This document shows, piece by piece, positions 40,841 to 50,503 of a DNA stretch of 64,000 nt. Source of the stretch: Isochrysis galbana (taxonomy: Eukaryota; Haptophyta; Isochrysidales; Isochrysidaceae); NCBI GenBank assembly GCA_018136815.1, contig CM030939.1:4643419-4707418 (forward strand), in the 5' to 3' direction. Within the stretch, counting starts at the first letter, position 1. Each line of letters starts with the position of its first letter. The notes beneath the pieces were generated by a model, which had not been told where the DNA came from, ran no database searches, and saw only the letters and a program-made list of their open reading frames with translations. A program made the translations under genes and the position numbers.

Positions 40841-43316
40841 GTGTCTCATAGAGCCTTAAGCCTTGGACGTGGCGATCGTATCTCTAGTGCATCGCAACCT
40901 ATTTGTGTCCGGGCGAGCTCGTTTGTTTGAGTCTAGCCGCTCCCCATGGCTGTGATTACAAGCACACGCTTCTGATGAAGCTTCTATCAGAAACAGTAAC
41001 ACTGGGCATTCGATGACTATGGGGGGTAGGTGTTGACCGAAGGTAGGCCGGTCTTACCTTGGTGTATAACACTAGTTCTGTCCCCAAAGAGGGTCCCAAA
41101 GGCCCCCAGCCCCTACTGCCCTTCCACCTGCCCATTTCCTGCGAGTCCCCCCTCCCTTCACAAAGCATGGCGTCGGTGAGCCCTCTCCCCACCCTTTGCC
41201 CGCCCCAGGAGGTCTGTCGCATCCGCGATCGACCTTTTTGTTTTAGAAGTTGTCTGCGTTTCGCGTTTCTATGTCCCCTCCTTGCAGCCACGAGTCACCG
41301 TCGCGTCGTCCTACATTCGCCCTCTTTGCCCTCGCCTCCTTTGTCGCCTCCCTTGTCGCCTGCTTGCCCCTCACCTGGCTTACCTCCTTGCGCTCCCCGG
41401 AACCAGCTTCTCCGAAAATGAGGGAACTGGGAAAGGGGAAGGGGGTTGCTAGGGGTTAAGGTCGGGTAGTAGGGAGGTACACTAGCACACTGCCTCACGC
41501 CGCACACGTAGCGGGGAATTTTAAGAAGATTTTTTTTACAAGGACAGGGGTCAAAACCTGGGACACCTGGGGGCACTGGGGAACTCACCAAGATACCCCT
41601 GGGGCACGGTGATTCTGTAACAATCATGTTCGCACAAACCCTTACATAAACCCCACCACCGTTCTTTGGATAATACTCTGAGACAAACAGGAAGGCGTGC
41701 GAGGGAACAAAGAAGGAATCAAGGATTTAGGGAATCGGCGAGTATTGCCTTAGTATGAGCCGATGAAGCGTCGTGAGTGTTGATGAAGGTGAGATTCCTT
41801 AGGTGCACTAAGTCGATCTAGAGTGAGCTGAGATCCCCAAGATGAAGGCGAGGTCTAGAAGTCGATGTGAAAATGACTCGGGAACCCTAAGAACTCGATG
41901 TGCATCAACTGCAGATGATAATGTAGAGAAGAGCCCAGAAGGTAGTGCACATGATGAAAGAGGCTGATGACTTGATGAAAAGGAATCTGGCAGACAAAGT
42001 TATCGGTAATAAAGACGATTCTATCGGTAAGTAAGGACCAATGGGTTGTGTTGGCAGATGACGGCACTCTGTGATAAGAACGAGGGAGCGAGGAGCGACT
42101 AGGGCGACGAGCGAGGACGACAGAGACCGACAGGATACCAATCTGACCAGACCGACAGCAATCACTACAAGACACGCACACTCAACTTTCACCCAACATC
42201 TCCCTACACTAACGTATCTTTCCCCACTTGGGCGGGGAAGACACAGACACAGAATGAATGAAGGAAACAAGGAAGAGAAAGCCGACGAGAGAGCGACGAT
42301 GCGACGGAAGAGCCGACTGCGAACGGCGGTTACAGCGAACGAATATGTAGAAAGTAAGGAGGGAATCTACGTGCATAAAACGAAAGGAGCGAGAGGGTAG
42401 GCTTCGCGCTGGGGCTGGGGAAAAGTCCTCAGGAACGAACAAACACCTACGACGAGAGCGAGAGCAGGCGCGGGGGAACGACAGCAAGCAGGGACCAAAG
42501 AGAGAGCAAGGCCCAAGGTGCGAAGGAGCGAAACAGAGGTGAAACAGGCCACAAAGGGGCGCGACGGCAAGACGAAGGAGCGATGGGCGAATTACGAATG
42601 AAGAGTCCTACAAGTTATGAGTAAAACTCCGCGGCGAACAAGCACAAGCACGATCAAGCACGAAGACGCACGAAGAAGCAGAAGGTCCGAAGTCGATCGC
42701 GGATGCGACACCCCACCCAAATCCGCAGGCACCTCGACGCCAGAGCCACGCCCCGCCGCAATAGAGCCTCAACGGCGCCCCGACACTGTTGGGGCGGGGG
42801 GCTGTTGGGGTTGGGGCCTATCGCCCTGGCATCATCATTCATGGTGACCAGGACGGCCGAGAGGGAGAGGAGCGACGCCATCGCTCGCGCTCTCTTCGTC
42901 GCAGAACCGGATAAAAATCTCTCTACAAACCCCAAACACCACTATCTCACGCACACTCACGGTAACACGTAGGAAACTAAGTGAGAAGGGGAAAAAGGGA
43001 AAAGAAAAAGAGAAAAAGAAGAGAGGGGGCCCGTCGCCTCACCTCACGTGAAGAGAGAGACCTGACGAGACTTAGAAAGTAAATACAGGAGAGGACGGAG
43101 GGACATCCGTGACACCCCCTCCTAAACGGAGCAAGGGTGATACTTTTACGTTTAGGCATCAAGAGTTAGTTGACGAAGAGGGGGCAACAGGGGCACGCCC
43201 ACGATGCGGCAGCATCTATTTTTTTCTTACATAGAACTAGAAAGAGATAATAGTGTTGATTGATTACGTGAAGTCCCCCCCCCCCCCCCCCGCGCGCCCG
43301 CATCAGCCGCCAATCA
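40841..43316. other. Intergenic region, repeats and purine-rich DNA
   Basis: 41406-41532 is R4 copy 1. 41640-42600 is AT/GA-rich DNA with no recognisable ORF, possibly remains of a long repeat. 42720-42850 has C/G runs with GCCGAGAGGGAGAGGAGCG. A poly-C run at 43276-43291 lies 25 nt before the next start codon. No gene is supported. Confidence 0.5.
41406..41532 (+). repeat. Dispersed repeat family R4, copy 1
   Basis: GAGGGAACTGGGAAAGGG, GGGGTTAAGGTCGGGTAGTA, GGGAGGTACA, AGCACACTGCCTCA and TTTTAAGAAGATTTTTTT; matches 57930-58052 closely in the same orientation. Confidence 0.88.
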
Positions 43317-44904
43317 ATGGCCCTTCTCCTCTCCCTCTTCCCGCTGCTCGTGAGCGCAAGCGAGCTGTCGGAGCGAACGGAGCGGACGGAGCGTTGGGCC
43401 GTCGTAACAGGCGCGTCGAGTGGTATCGGCGCCGCCATAGCGCTCGAAGCCTCGCGTAGAGGCTACTCCGTGCTGCTCGCGGCCCGACGGGAGGACCAGC
43501 TGCATAGCGTGGCAGCCCTCGCCACACAGGCGGGCGCTCCAGCAGCGCTCGTCGTGTCGTGCGACCTCGCCACGAGATCCGGACGACAGAAGCTGCTGCG
43601 CGCATCCTCCTCTCGCGACGTCACGCTTGCAGTCATAAATGCGGGCTTCGCGTATTCTGGAGAGTTTGTCGAACAGCACGAGGACTCGATTGACAAGATG
43701 ATCGAGGTCAACGTGGGCGCGCTGGCCTCGCTGACACGCAAATACGCTGAGGCCATGGCAAAAGGCGGCGGCGGACACATTCTCCTCACTGGATCCATCT
43801 CGGGAGCCGCCGCCGGTAGGGTTGCCCGACCCGCGATTCGCATGCCACTCGCTTGTCCACCCTCCTCGCGAGATCTTACTGTCGAGCCTTGGCTTCGCAG
43901 GCGTGCCGAATGCCGCGCTTTACGCGGCAACAAAGGCCTTTGTGCGCGTTTTCTCCGCTGGTATCCGTCCCGAGCTCAAGCCTGCTGGTGTTGCCGTCAC
44001 CTGCCTTCTTCCTGGAGCCACTGATACCGGCTTTGCCTCAGTCGGCGGATTGGAGACGTCTTCTATCTTCACTCTTCCCGGGGTGCGAACACTCGGTGCG
44101 GTGCTGCCGGCTTCCACGGTCGCTGCCGCCGCGCTCGATGCTGCTGAGGCAGGACGCGCAGAGGTGGTGCCGGGGTTTCTGAACAAGGCCTTTGTCCTCT
44201 TTTGCGCGCTCACGCCTTCCATTTTCAGCCGCAAAGTCGCCCAATTCGCTTTTGGCCGTAATCCTTTCAAGTCTACGGCGACGAAGAAGAATCCCATCGA
44301 CCGGCTTCGCGGCGGCAATTTCCAACAGGATGCGGCGATATCTTTCTCGCTGATACCGATTGCCACCCTCGTGGCGATTGGGCTGAATATTGCGCAAAAT
44401 GGGCGAGCTTCACATCCAGCTCCAATATGTTTGAACGCTAGGGATGTGCTTGCTCTACGGAAGAAGGCGGATGCTGTGGCGCTATGGCGCGCAGCGCGGG
44501 CTCCTTCTGTCTCATCATGGGCAGGCAAGAAGTGGCAAGGCCATCTGCTACCATTGGGTATCCTTGCTCCGGCTTCCACTTTCATCACGCATGTCTTGTT
44601 CGGCCCCTTCACCAAGTGGACGGGGAAAGCGTTCGCTCTTGATGGACACTCGGGTGCCAACACCTTCGTGCGCGGCAGGCCACGCCGTGCCTTCCGCTCG
44701 TCGATTGCCAAGTCAGACATGGACGGACGGATGGCGCTCGTCCTTGACTATGCTGGCGCGGGAGAGCTGCTTTGGGGACGTGCCGCCGGCATGAGAGATG
44801 AACTCCGCGAAGTAGTGCCAGGCGTCATGATTGGCATTGGCTCCATGCAATTGACAGGTGGTATACATAATGCCGCCATGTTCGTCCTGATCGAGAAGAG
44901 CTAA
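43317..44904 (+). CDS. Short-chain dehydrogenase fused to an unassigned C-terminal domain
   Basis: Two exons, 43317..43815 and 43901..44904, phase 1 (Gly codon split), 500 aa. After a hydrophobic N-terminus (MALLLSLFPLLVSAS, probable signal peptide) comes a classical SDR: VVTGASSGIGAA (about 29-40), AARRED, INAGFAYSG, ILLTGSISG, and the catalytic Tyr-Lys in ALYAATKAFVRVFSAG (Tyr about 174), then LLPGATDTGF. A membrane-like segment (ISFSLIPIATLVAIGLNIA) links it to about 170 residues with KKWQGHLLPLGILAPASTFI, MDGRMALVLDYAGAG, GMRDELREVVPGVMIGIGSM and NAAMFVLIEK. That part recalls small GxWxG-type proteins, but I cannot name it. It may be an ER- or plastid-associated reductase acting on lipids (inference from the SDR subclass look only). 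Confidence 0.8.
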
Positions 44905-45787
44905 ACTTGAATGCGCAGGGTATGTGGCATGGAGGAGCACGATCTATCGACGGCCGGCTATGAAGAGCGGCAGTGGATTGCGGGCTTGTGGTGATGAGTC
45001 CGGGGCGTGGCTGTGGCATCACGGCGAGCTATTGCCACAAAGGTGTCACCAACCGCATAAAAAAATCTGAAGATTCTGGGCTGCACACCTACTAGATGTC
45101 CGGTACCTATTACCGCTCCACAGTCATCGCCCTTTAGTTCCCTTCCCCCCACCTCCTCCCCTTCCCCCCTGTGTGTGTGATGAGTGGTGAGGGGCTGTGG
45201 CTGCTGTGCATGTTGGTGTGGAAGGGCTGTGCATGACATTAACATGTGAGGTACAAATGGGAGGGGGGACAGGAGACGGAGAGACACGATCGGGGAGGGC
45301 ACGTGCGGCCGAGGGCGAGACCGAGGGTTCGGCCTCGGGCAGCATGAGGACGGGCGTGACGAGCACGGAGAGCACAGGCAGACGAGAAGGGGACAGGAGC
45401 GCTCGAGCGGTGGCGCTGATCGCGGGACGAAGAACAAAGGGGGGGGGGGGACACTCACGGGAAAAGTAAACACCGGGAAGGGAAAAGACGCGGGAAGAGA
45501 GAGGGATGAAACGGGGCCGGAAACTCAAGGAGGCACTCGGGGAGAGAACGGGGAAGGGGAGAGAGAGAGGGGGCGGGCCCAGTGGGCCGACGCGGGAAAA
45601 AGGGCGTCGGAGCGTGACAACAAAGAACGAAAGGGGAACGCGGGGGAAAGCCCGATGGCGGGAGAAGGAACGCAATGCAAAGAGGGGGGACCGGGGCGAG
45701 GCGGCGAGGAGGGAGTCACGCGAAGGGGACTTAATGAACGGGGACGTGCGAGGGGGAACGGGCAACCCCCCCTACCCGCAACACCCC
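44905..45787. other. Intergenic DNA and putative retroelement LTR region
   Basis: R5 copy 2 lies at 45055-45150. 45240-45783 is purine-rich on the plus strand and follows, on the minus strand, the copia-like coding region. A minus-strand G8 run ends next to TGTTGCGGG at 45783, which would suit a polypurine tract followed by a 3' LTR. The other LTR end was not identified. Confidence 0.4.
45055..45150 (+). repeat. Dispersed repeat family R5, copy 2
   Basis: AAAAAATCTGAAGATTCTGG, GGTACCTATTACCGCTCC and CATCGCCCTTTAGTTCCC, as in copy 1 at 17390-17540. Confidence 0.7.
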
Positions 45788-45869
45788 CCCCAATGCGAGA
45801 AGCGGGAACCGGGGCGAGCGCATTGCAGAAGGCGGGGAGAAAAGAAAGGGGGGTGGGCGTGCAGCGGCT

Positions 45870-47950
45870 CAGGCGGCGGCGACGTGCGCCCAAGAATTCG
45901 TCGCGTAGCGGACGCAGGCGTCCGCCTTGCGCTTGGGCAACCACTTCGTGAGGAAGTCCGCCGCCATGTGCTCGGACGCGACGTGGCGAAGCGCCACTTC
46001 GCCGGCGGCGACGCGCTGGAGAAGGAGTGGTACCGGCGCATGAAATGACGGGCGCGGGTGGGGGCGGAGCGCAGGGACCCCACGCGCATGTTGGCCAAAT
46101 TGTCGGTGCCGACGAGGGTGGGGCCGTCGAGCGGGACGTCGAGGGCGCGGAGAATTTCGCGGGCGTAGGAGATGCATTCGGCGGCCTTGCACGACGCGAT
46201 GGCCTCGGCTTCCATTGACGAGTCGACGACGAGGGCCAGCTTCTTCGTCTGGTGGAGGATCGCTCCGCCGCCGAAAGTGACGAGGATGCCGTAGATGTTG
46301 CGGTCCCCCCAGGTGGCGTCGGCGAGGGCTTCGAGCTGGACGGGGGCGGGCTCGGACAGGTCGACGTGCGCGGCGATGGCGGCGGAGAAACGCGGGGTGG
46401 CGGCGAGCCCGAGTCCGCCGTAGGTGATGCCGACGTCCTTCTCGTGGTAGGCGGCGGCGAGAGCGGCTCGCGCGACGTCGTACGCCTCGGGCGGGGGGGA
46501 GGACATCACGCAGGAGAGGCGGTGGATGACGAGGGATAGGCGTGGGTGAAGCAACTCGATGAATTTCAGCGAGCCCAGCAGCTGCTGCGTGCGGAGCTGG
46601 TGCGGGGCGAGCTTGGGGGAATCGCGGGGAGCGAGGGAGAGGGCGTCGGCGAGCTCGGCGAGCTTTCTCCCGGCGGGAAGCGGGGGAAGGGGGAGGGCGT
46701 CGAGGAGCTCCGGGAGATGCTGGCGCGCGGCTTCGACGATCTTCTGCGGCAGGGTGAGGGAGAGGGAGCGGGTGGGGCGGTCGCGCGAGATCGAGAAACC
46801 CTTGAAGGACGTGGGGTCGGGATCGTAGCGGACGTCGCCGAAAAGGAGAGAGAGATGGGCGCAGATGGCGCGGCTGAGGCGGCGGTCGAGGGCAGCATCC
46901 TCGGAGAAGAGGAGGTCGTCGACGACGACCAGCAGGCGGCAGAGGCCGTCGGGGGCGCGGAAAGTCCACAAGTCACCGACGTTCTCGGCGCGTAGCCAAC
47001 CTTGGGACGCGAGCTCGGCGTGTAGGCGGTCCTGCCATTCGCGGCCGGCGGGTTCCTCGCCCCACAGCGAACTACCGCATTCGACGCACAGGGGTGTTCC
47101 GTCGTCGGCTTGGAGGTGGGAGAGAGTGGTGGGCAGAGCGAGGTAGGTGAGGGGGCGGTCCTGGCGCAAACCGTTCATGTACGCGTTCGGGACGTCCGCT
47201 TTGCCGATGTCGTGGTCGCGGACGGCGGCGTCGGCGAGCAGGGCCTTGACGGTGAGGTCGTCGGCCACCGAGGAGAAGGTTATCATGTGCGAGGTGGACG
47301 GGTCGCCGGCGCGCTCGAGGAGGGCGCGCTGGCGGCCGCCGTCGGCACAGTGGCGGGATTTGAACGGGTTCCGGTCGTCGAGAGCGCCGGTGGCTGGGTC
47401 GACTTTGATCTTGCGGGCGGTGACGACGGGTGAGATGGGAAGGCCGGCAGCTCGAGGTACGGAGACGGGGACGAGGCGGTTCCCCGGGAAGGCGAGGATG
47501 CTGTGGAGCGCCTTCTCATCGGCGGCGAGCCAGGCGTCGCGTTGCGGCGAGGCTAGGACCTCCCGGGCGTTGGCCGGGACGGTGTAGCGGGCCGGGCCGG
47601 AGGGCGTGGAGACGTCGACGATGTCCTGGGTTGCCTTGAGACAGAAGAGCTCGGCGGGGGGGGGGGCGGAGAGTAGGTGGGAAACCGAGGAGGTGGAGCG
47701 GGGCGGACGGGCCGCCGAAGGAGACGTGGGCGGTGGCCTCGGAGACGAAAGGGAGGCCGCCGGAGATGCCGGCGATGACGCCGGAGGTGGGCGAGTGGAG
47801 GCAGAGGGCGGAGGCGGCCGGGTCGGAGAGAATGTTGGTGTTGGCGCCGCCGTCGAGCTGGAAAGTGAAGAGGGAGGGCGGGGACGAGCGGGCCGTGGCG
47901 GGGGCGAGGGCGGATCGTGAGACGGAAAGCTCGAGGACATCGGCGGCGAC
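45870..47950 (-). pseudogene. Degenerate Ty1/copia retrotransposon pol (protease, RT, RNase H)
   Basis: Minus strand, 5' to 3': an aspartic-protease-like segment near 47940-47690 (FQLDGGANTNILSD, with DGGA in place of the usual DSGA); reverse transcriptase from about 47650 (DIGKADVPNAYMNG; the active-site box reads LVVVDDLLFSED); RNase H (DATWGDRNIYGILVTFGGG, VDSSMEAEAIASCKAAE, GTDNLANMR). The final segment (VAAGEVALRHVASEHMAADF then LTKWLP) lies in another frame from about 46020, so a frameshift separates it from RNase H. Protease and RT are also in different frames and no integrase is found between them. The copy is defective. It lies in GC-rich DNA with host-like codon use. Confidence 0.85.
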
Positions 47951-47964
47951 GGCGAGGGAGCTAG

Positions 47965-48090
47965 CGGTTGGGGTAGGCGGATATTTCGATCAAAATCCGC
48001 CCAAATATGCATCAGAAATATGTGCAATATATGCGAATTGGTGGCCCAAATATGTACAATATTTCGAACATCGAATTTATATGTCAACAT
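47965..48090. repeat. AAATATG repeats at the copia element edge
   Basis: CCCAAATATG, AGAAATATGTGC, AATATATGCG, CCCAAATATGTACAATATTTCG follow one another within about 100 bp, an abrupt AT-rich patch next to the GC-rich retroelement. It may mark the insertion boundary. Confidence 0.6.
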
Positions 48091-48115
48091 CCCCCATCGC
48101 GCTTGTTGCGATTGT

Positions 48116-48780
48116 AACGCAACATCACAGACGTTTCCACTTGGTCTGCCAGGCCCCCTCTGGATGATGAGGAAGAACCTGAAGACACACCTTTTTTCAT
48201 TCAGCTAGCTCAGCTAGCTGAAGACAAAAAGGACATTAAGAGCGAAGATGTTGCCACCTTCATGAAATTCCTTCTCTCCAGGTTGGAAGGCCTTGACGCT
48301 ACACCAGACGGGATGGACAAGGGCCGTAAAGGCCCTTGGATATTCTACGTAGATGATGATGCGCACGAACAATTCAAGGCCGCCTATGGCGACAAACTCC
48401 AAACTGTTCTATCAGGAATCCCGCACGAATTCGGGGTCACCTATGGCACGCTAGCCGACCAAGCCCCGCGCAAATCTAGCGCAATCCGGTCCTCACGCAA
48501 GGAGATCGCCACTTACATCGTATTCCGCATTTTCGACCCGGTTAAAGCGTACAAGACCAAGACGCGCCACTTGGCAAGTGCTCTGGAGCGCGAAGGCTTT
48601 CACGTTCTTAGGGGCAACCATCAACGCGCCAAAACCGCATTAGAAGGAATTGTAAAAGTCGAATCGGGCAAGCGCCCGATTTGGCACTTCTCTCAATTGA
48701 TGTTTCGCATATCTAAGCCTCTTGCCGCCTGTAAGAGGTCATCCGATACTTCTAGGTTAAAGTCTTTGTCTACCATGTAA
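48116..48780 (+). CDS. Unrecognised ORF, possibly mobile-element derived
   Basis: A frame open from 48116 to a TAA at 48778 reads about 220 codons; the first ATG is at 48262 (172 aa). It has an acidic start (PPLDDEEEPEDTPFFIQLAQ) and well-mixed composition (GPWIFYVDDDAHEQFKAAYG; FRIFDPVKAYKTKTRHLASA), with moderate GC unlike the neighbours. No family was recognised. Sitting between a copia relic and another element fragment on the opposite strand, it may be a gag-like or accessory ORF of a mobile element (inference). Confidence 0.4.
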
Positions 48781-49013
48781 AGAGGGCTTAGCATTTTCCT
48801 AATGTGTTTGTTACTCGGGGCGTGCAGCCCCATGTTATTTCGTTGTTTCGTCAGCCTTTGAAAGAAGCCAACCTTTGCCTTTGCTAGTAGGTGGTACCTT
48901 GTAAGAATTGCTCTAAGGATCGATTTAACGGACCTACCGTCCGCGTTGCCGTACTGAATGTTGTAGAAGTCCGTGAGGATATACCTCCACGCCAGGATAC
49001 CCTCGACAGGCAT
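48693..49013 (-). pseudogene. Fragment of an unidentified, probably retroelement, ORF
   Basis: About 106 codons without an ATG at the start (GTG), mixed composition (ILAWRYILTDFYNIQYGNAD; YHLLAKAKVGFFQRLTKQRN; NKHIRKMLSPLYMVDKDFNL), ending at a stop at 48693 that overlaps the plus-strand ORF. It looks protein-coding in origin but truncated at its 5' side by repeat DNA (49020-49110). A non-LTR retroelement or virus-derived origin is a guess. Confidence 0.3.
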
Positions 49014-50503
49014 ACGGTAGCACAGGTGCAGAGTGGGGGCCCTTGAGGCTCAGGAGCGCCAGCGAGGGACATGCAGGGGAGGCCAGGGCCCAGCCTCAGC
49101 CTCCTCTAGCCAATAGCCAAGGTGCGGGCCATCAAAAGTCCCAGTGCACCACCCGAACACGGGAGAAATTAAATTATACCCCCTCGTCGGCCGACATTCG
49201 CCCCTCCCAGTAGCTGCCCGGAACTGCCACTTGCTCGCCGATGACAGCGCCGCGGTTGCGGATCTCAGGCAAGAATTGGGCTGTGATGCGCACGTTGCGC
49301 ATGGCACCGCGCCCACGGCCGCGACCTCGAGGCATGTCTGGAGATCGGAGGTGGCTGGGCCGCAATGAGTCGGGCGTCGGGGGGGGGGGGGGTTGCAAAA
49401 ATCGGAAACGACGGCCAATACAAAAATAGAACGTAAGTATAACTTCGCATATAAGCGATCTAGTAGTGCATTAGACTACTCGTAAACGACATTACTGATG
49501 CTATAGGAGGTCTGAGAGAGTGATTACTCGGGTCAAAGGGTCACCATATGCCGCAATACTTGCATTTCTTGGTAATCAGAAGTAATCTCAGTATTGATTG
49601 TAGGTGAGCCTTGCCGCTAACCGCTAAAGAGCGGAAGAGCGGCAGCAGACGAGGAAGAGCGAAAAGGGCCGGGGGCCGAGACCCCCCGGGGACACGATAA
49701 GATAGTTGCAGAAGGCGTTTTACGTTTGTTCGCCACAGGAACGCTTAGCCCCAGCCCGCCCCTTGCGCTTGGCCCGTCGAAGTGCACGCGGCCCCCCTCC
49801 CCGATACCAAAGACAAAGGAAAAGGAATGAAGGGTGAAGGGGATGGTGTAAATAAAGAGTGTGAGTGATCTGGGGTATAGGCGATGGCGTGAGAGTCGGT
49901 ACCGTAAGCGCGTGTTCCTCTATAGCTAGCGGTAGTAGCCTGAATCTTCAAACGTTTTTTTGTAGGTTTCAATCAGCAATAAGTAATTAGACACACGCGA
50001 CATAGTAAACTATCCTCTGTAGTTGTAGCATCATCGTTCAATCGCCAGCACCCCTCCTTTGTTCACGCAAATCGTGATGGGGAGGGGTAATGAGGGATGG
50101 TAGAATATCTGTGCCAATTTCACAACCCTTCATTGAGTGACCGACACCACTGGCGTGAGCACAGGCCAACAGCACGAGACCTATCTCCACGCCATGCCCA
50201 AGCAGATCGAGTCTGCGTCCATCACTAGCGTTTCATCTTCGTGTCAAGCAGCTTCCGGTGACGTATGCTTCCCTTCTTGCCAACCTTATTCGAATAGTGA
50301 GCACACACGCTTCTGGGTAGGCGCACATGGCTTACCACGCTCCACGTCTAGGCTCTCAAAAGTCAAGCTATGTGTATGCTTGGTTCGAGATAGCGTTGGT
50401 CGAAGACGAAAATATCCTCGACATGTGCTGTCGGCAACTCGGGGAGCTTTTCGCACGCCGCGCCACGATCAGCATCCTCCATCCTTGTAACTCCGCTAGC
50501 AGC
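48781..50503. other. Intergenic region with repeat copies
   Basis: 49048-49110 resembles 11830-11905 (CAGCGAGGGA, GGCCAGGG, CCCAGCC blocks). 49380-49392 is a G-run. 49640-49965 is R3 copy 2. 50000-50500 is 3'-flanking DNA of PFK-2/FBPase-2; the plus-strand frames at 50137-50683 are shadows or unrecognised. Confidence 0.5.
49640..49965 (+). repeat. Dispersed repeat family R3, copy 2
   Basis: Same block order as 12115-12432: GCCGAGACC, AGGCGTTTTACGTTTG, GCACGCGGCCCCCC, GATACCAAAGACAAAGG, CTGGGGTATAGGCGATG, TATAGCTAGCGG, GAATCTTCA. Confidence 0.8.

Noticed and set aside
45200-45770. Gene on either strand of the purine-rich DNA after the copia element
   Set aside because: Frames are Arg/Gly or Pro/Ser/Leu biased with no motif; better explained as LTR or simple-sequence DNA.
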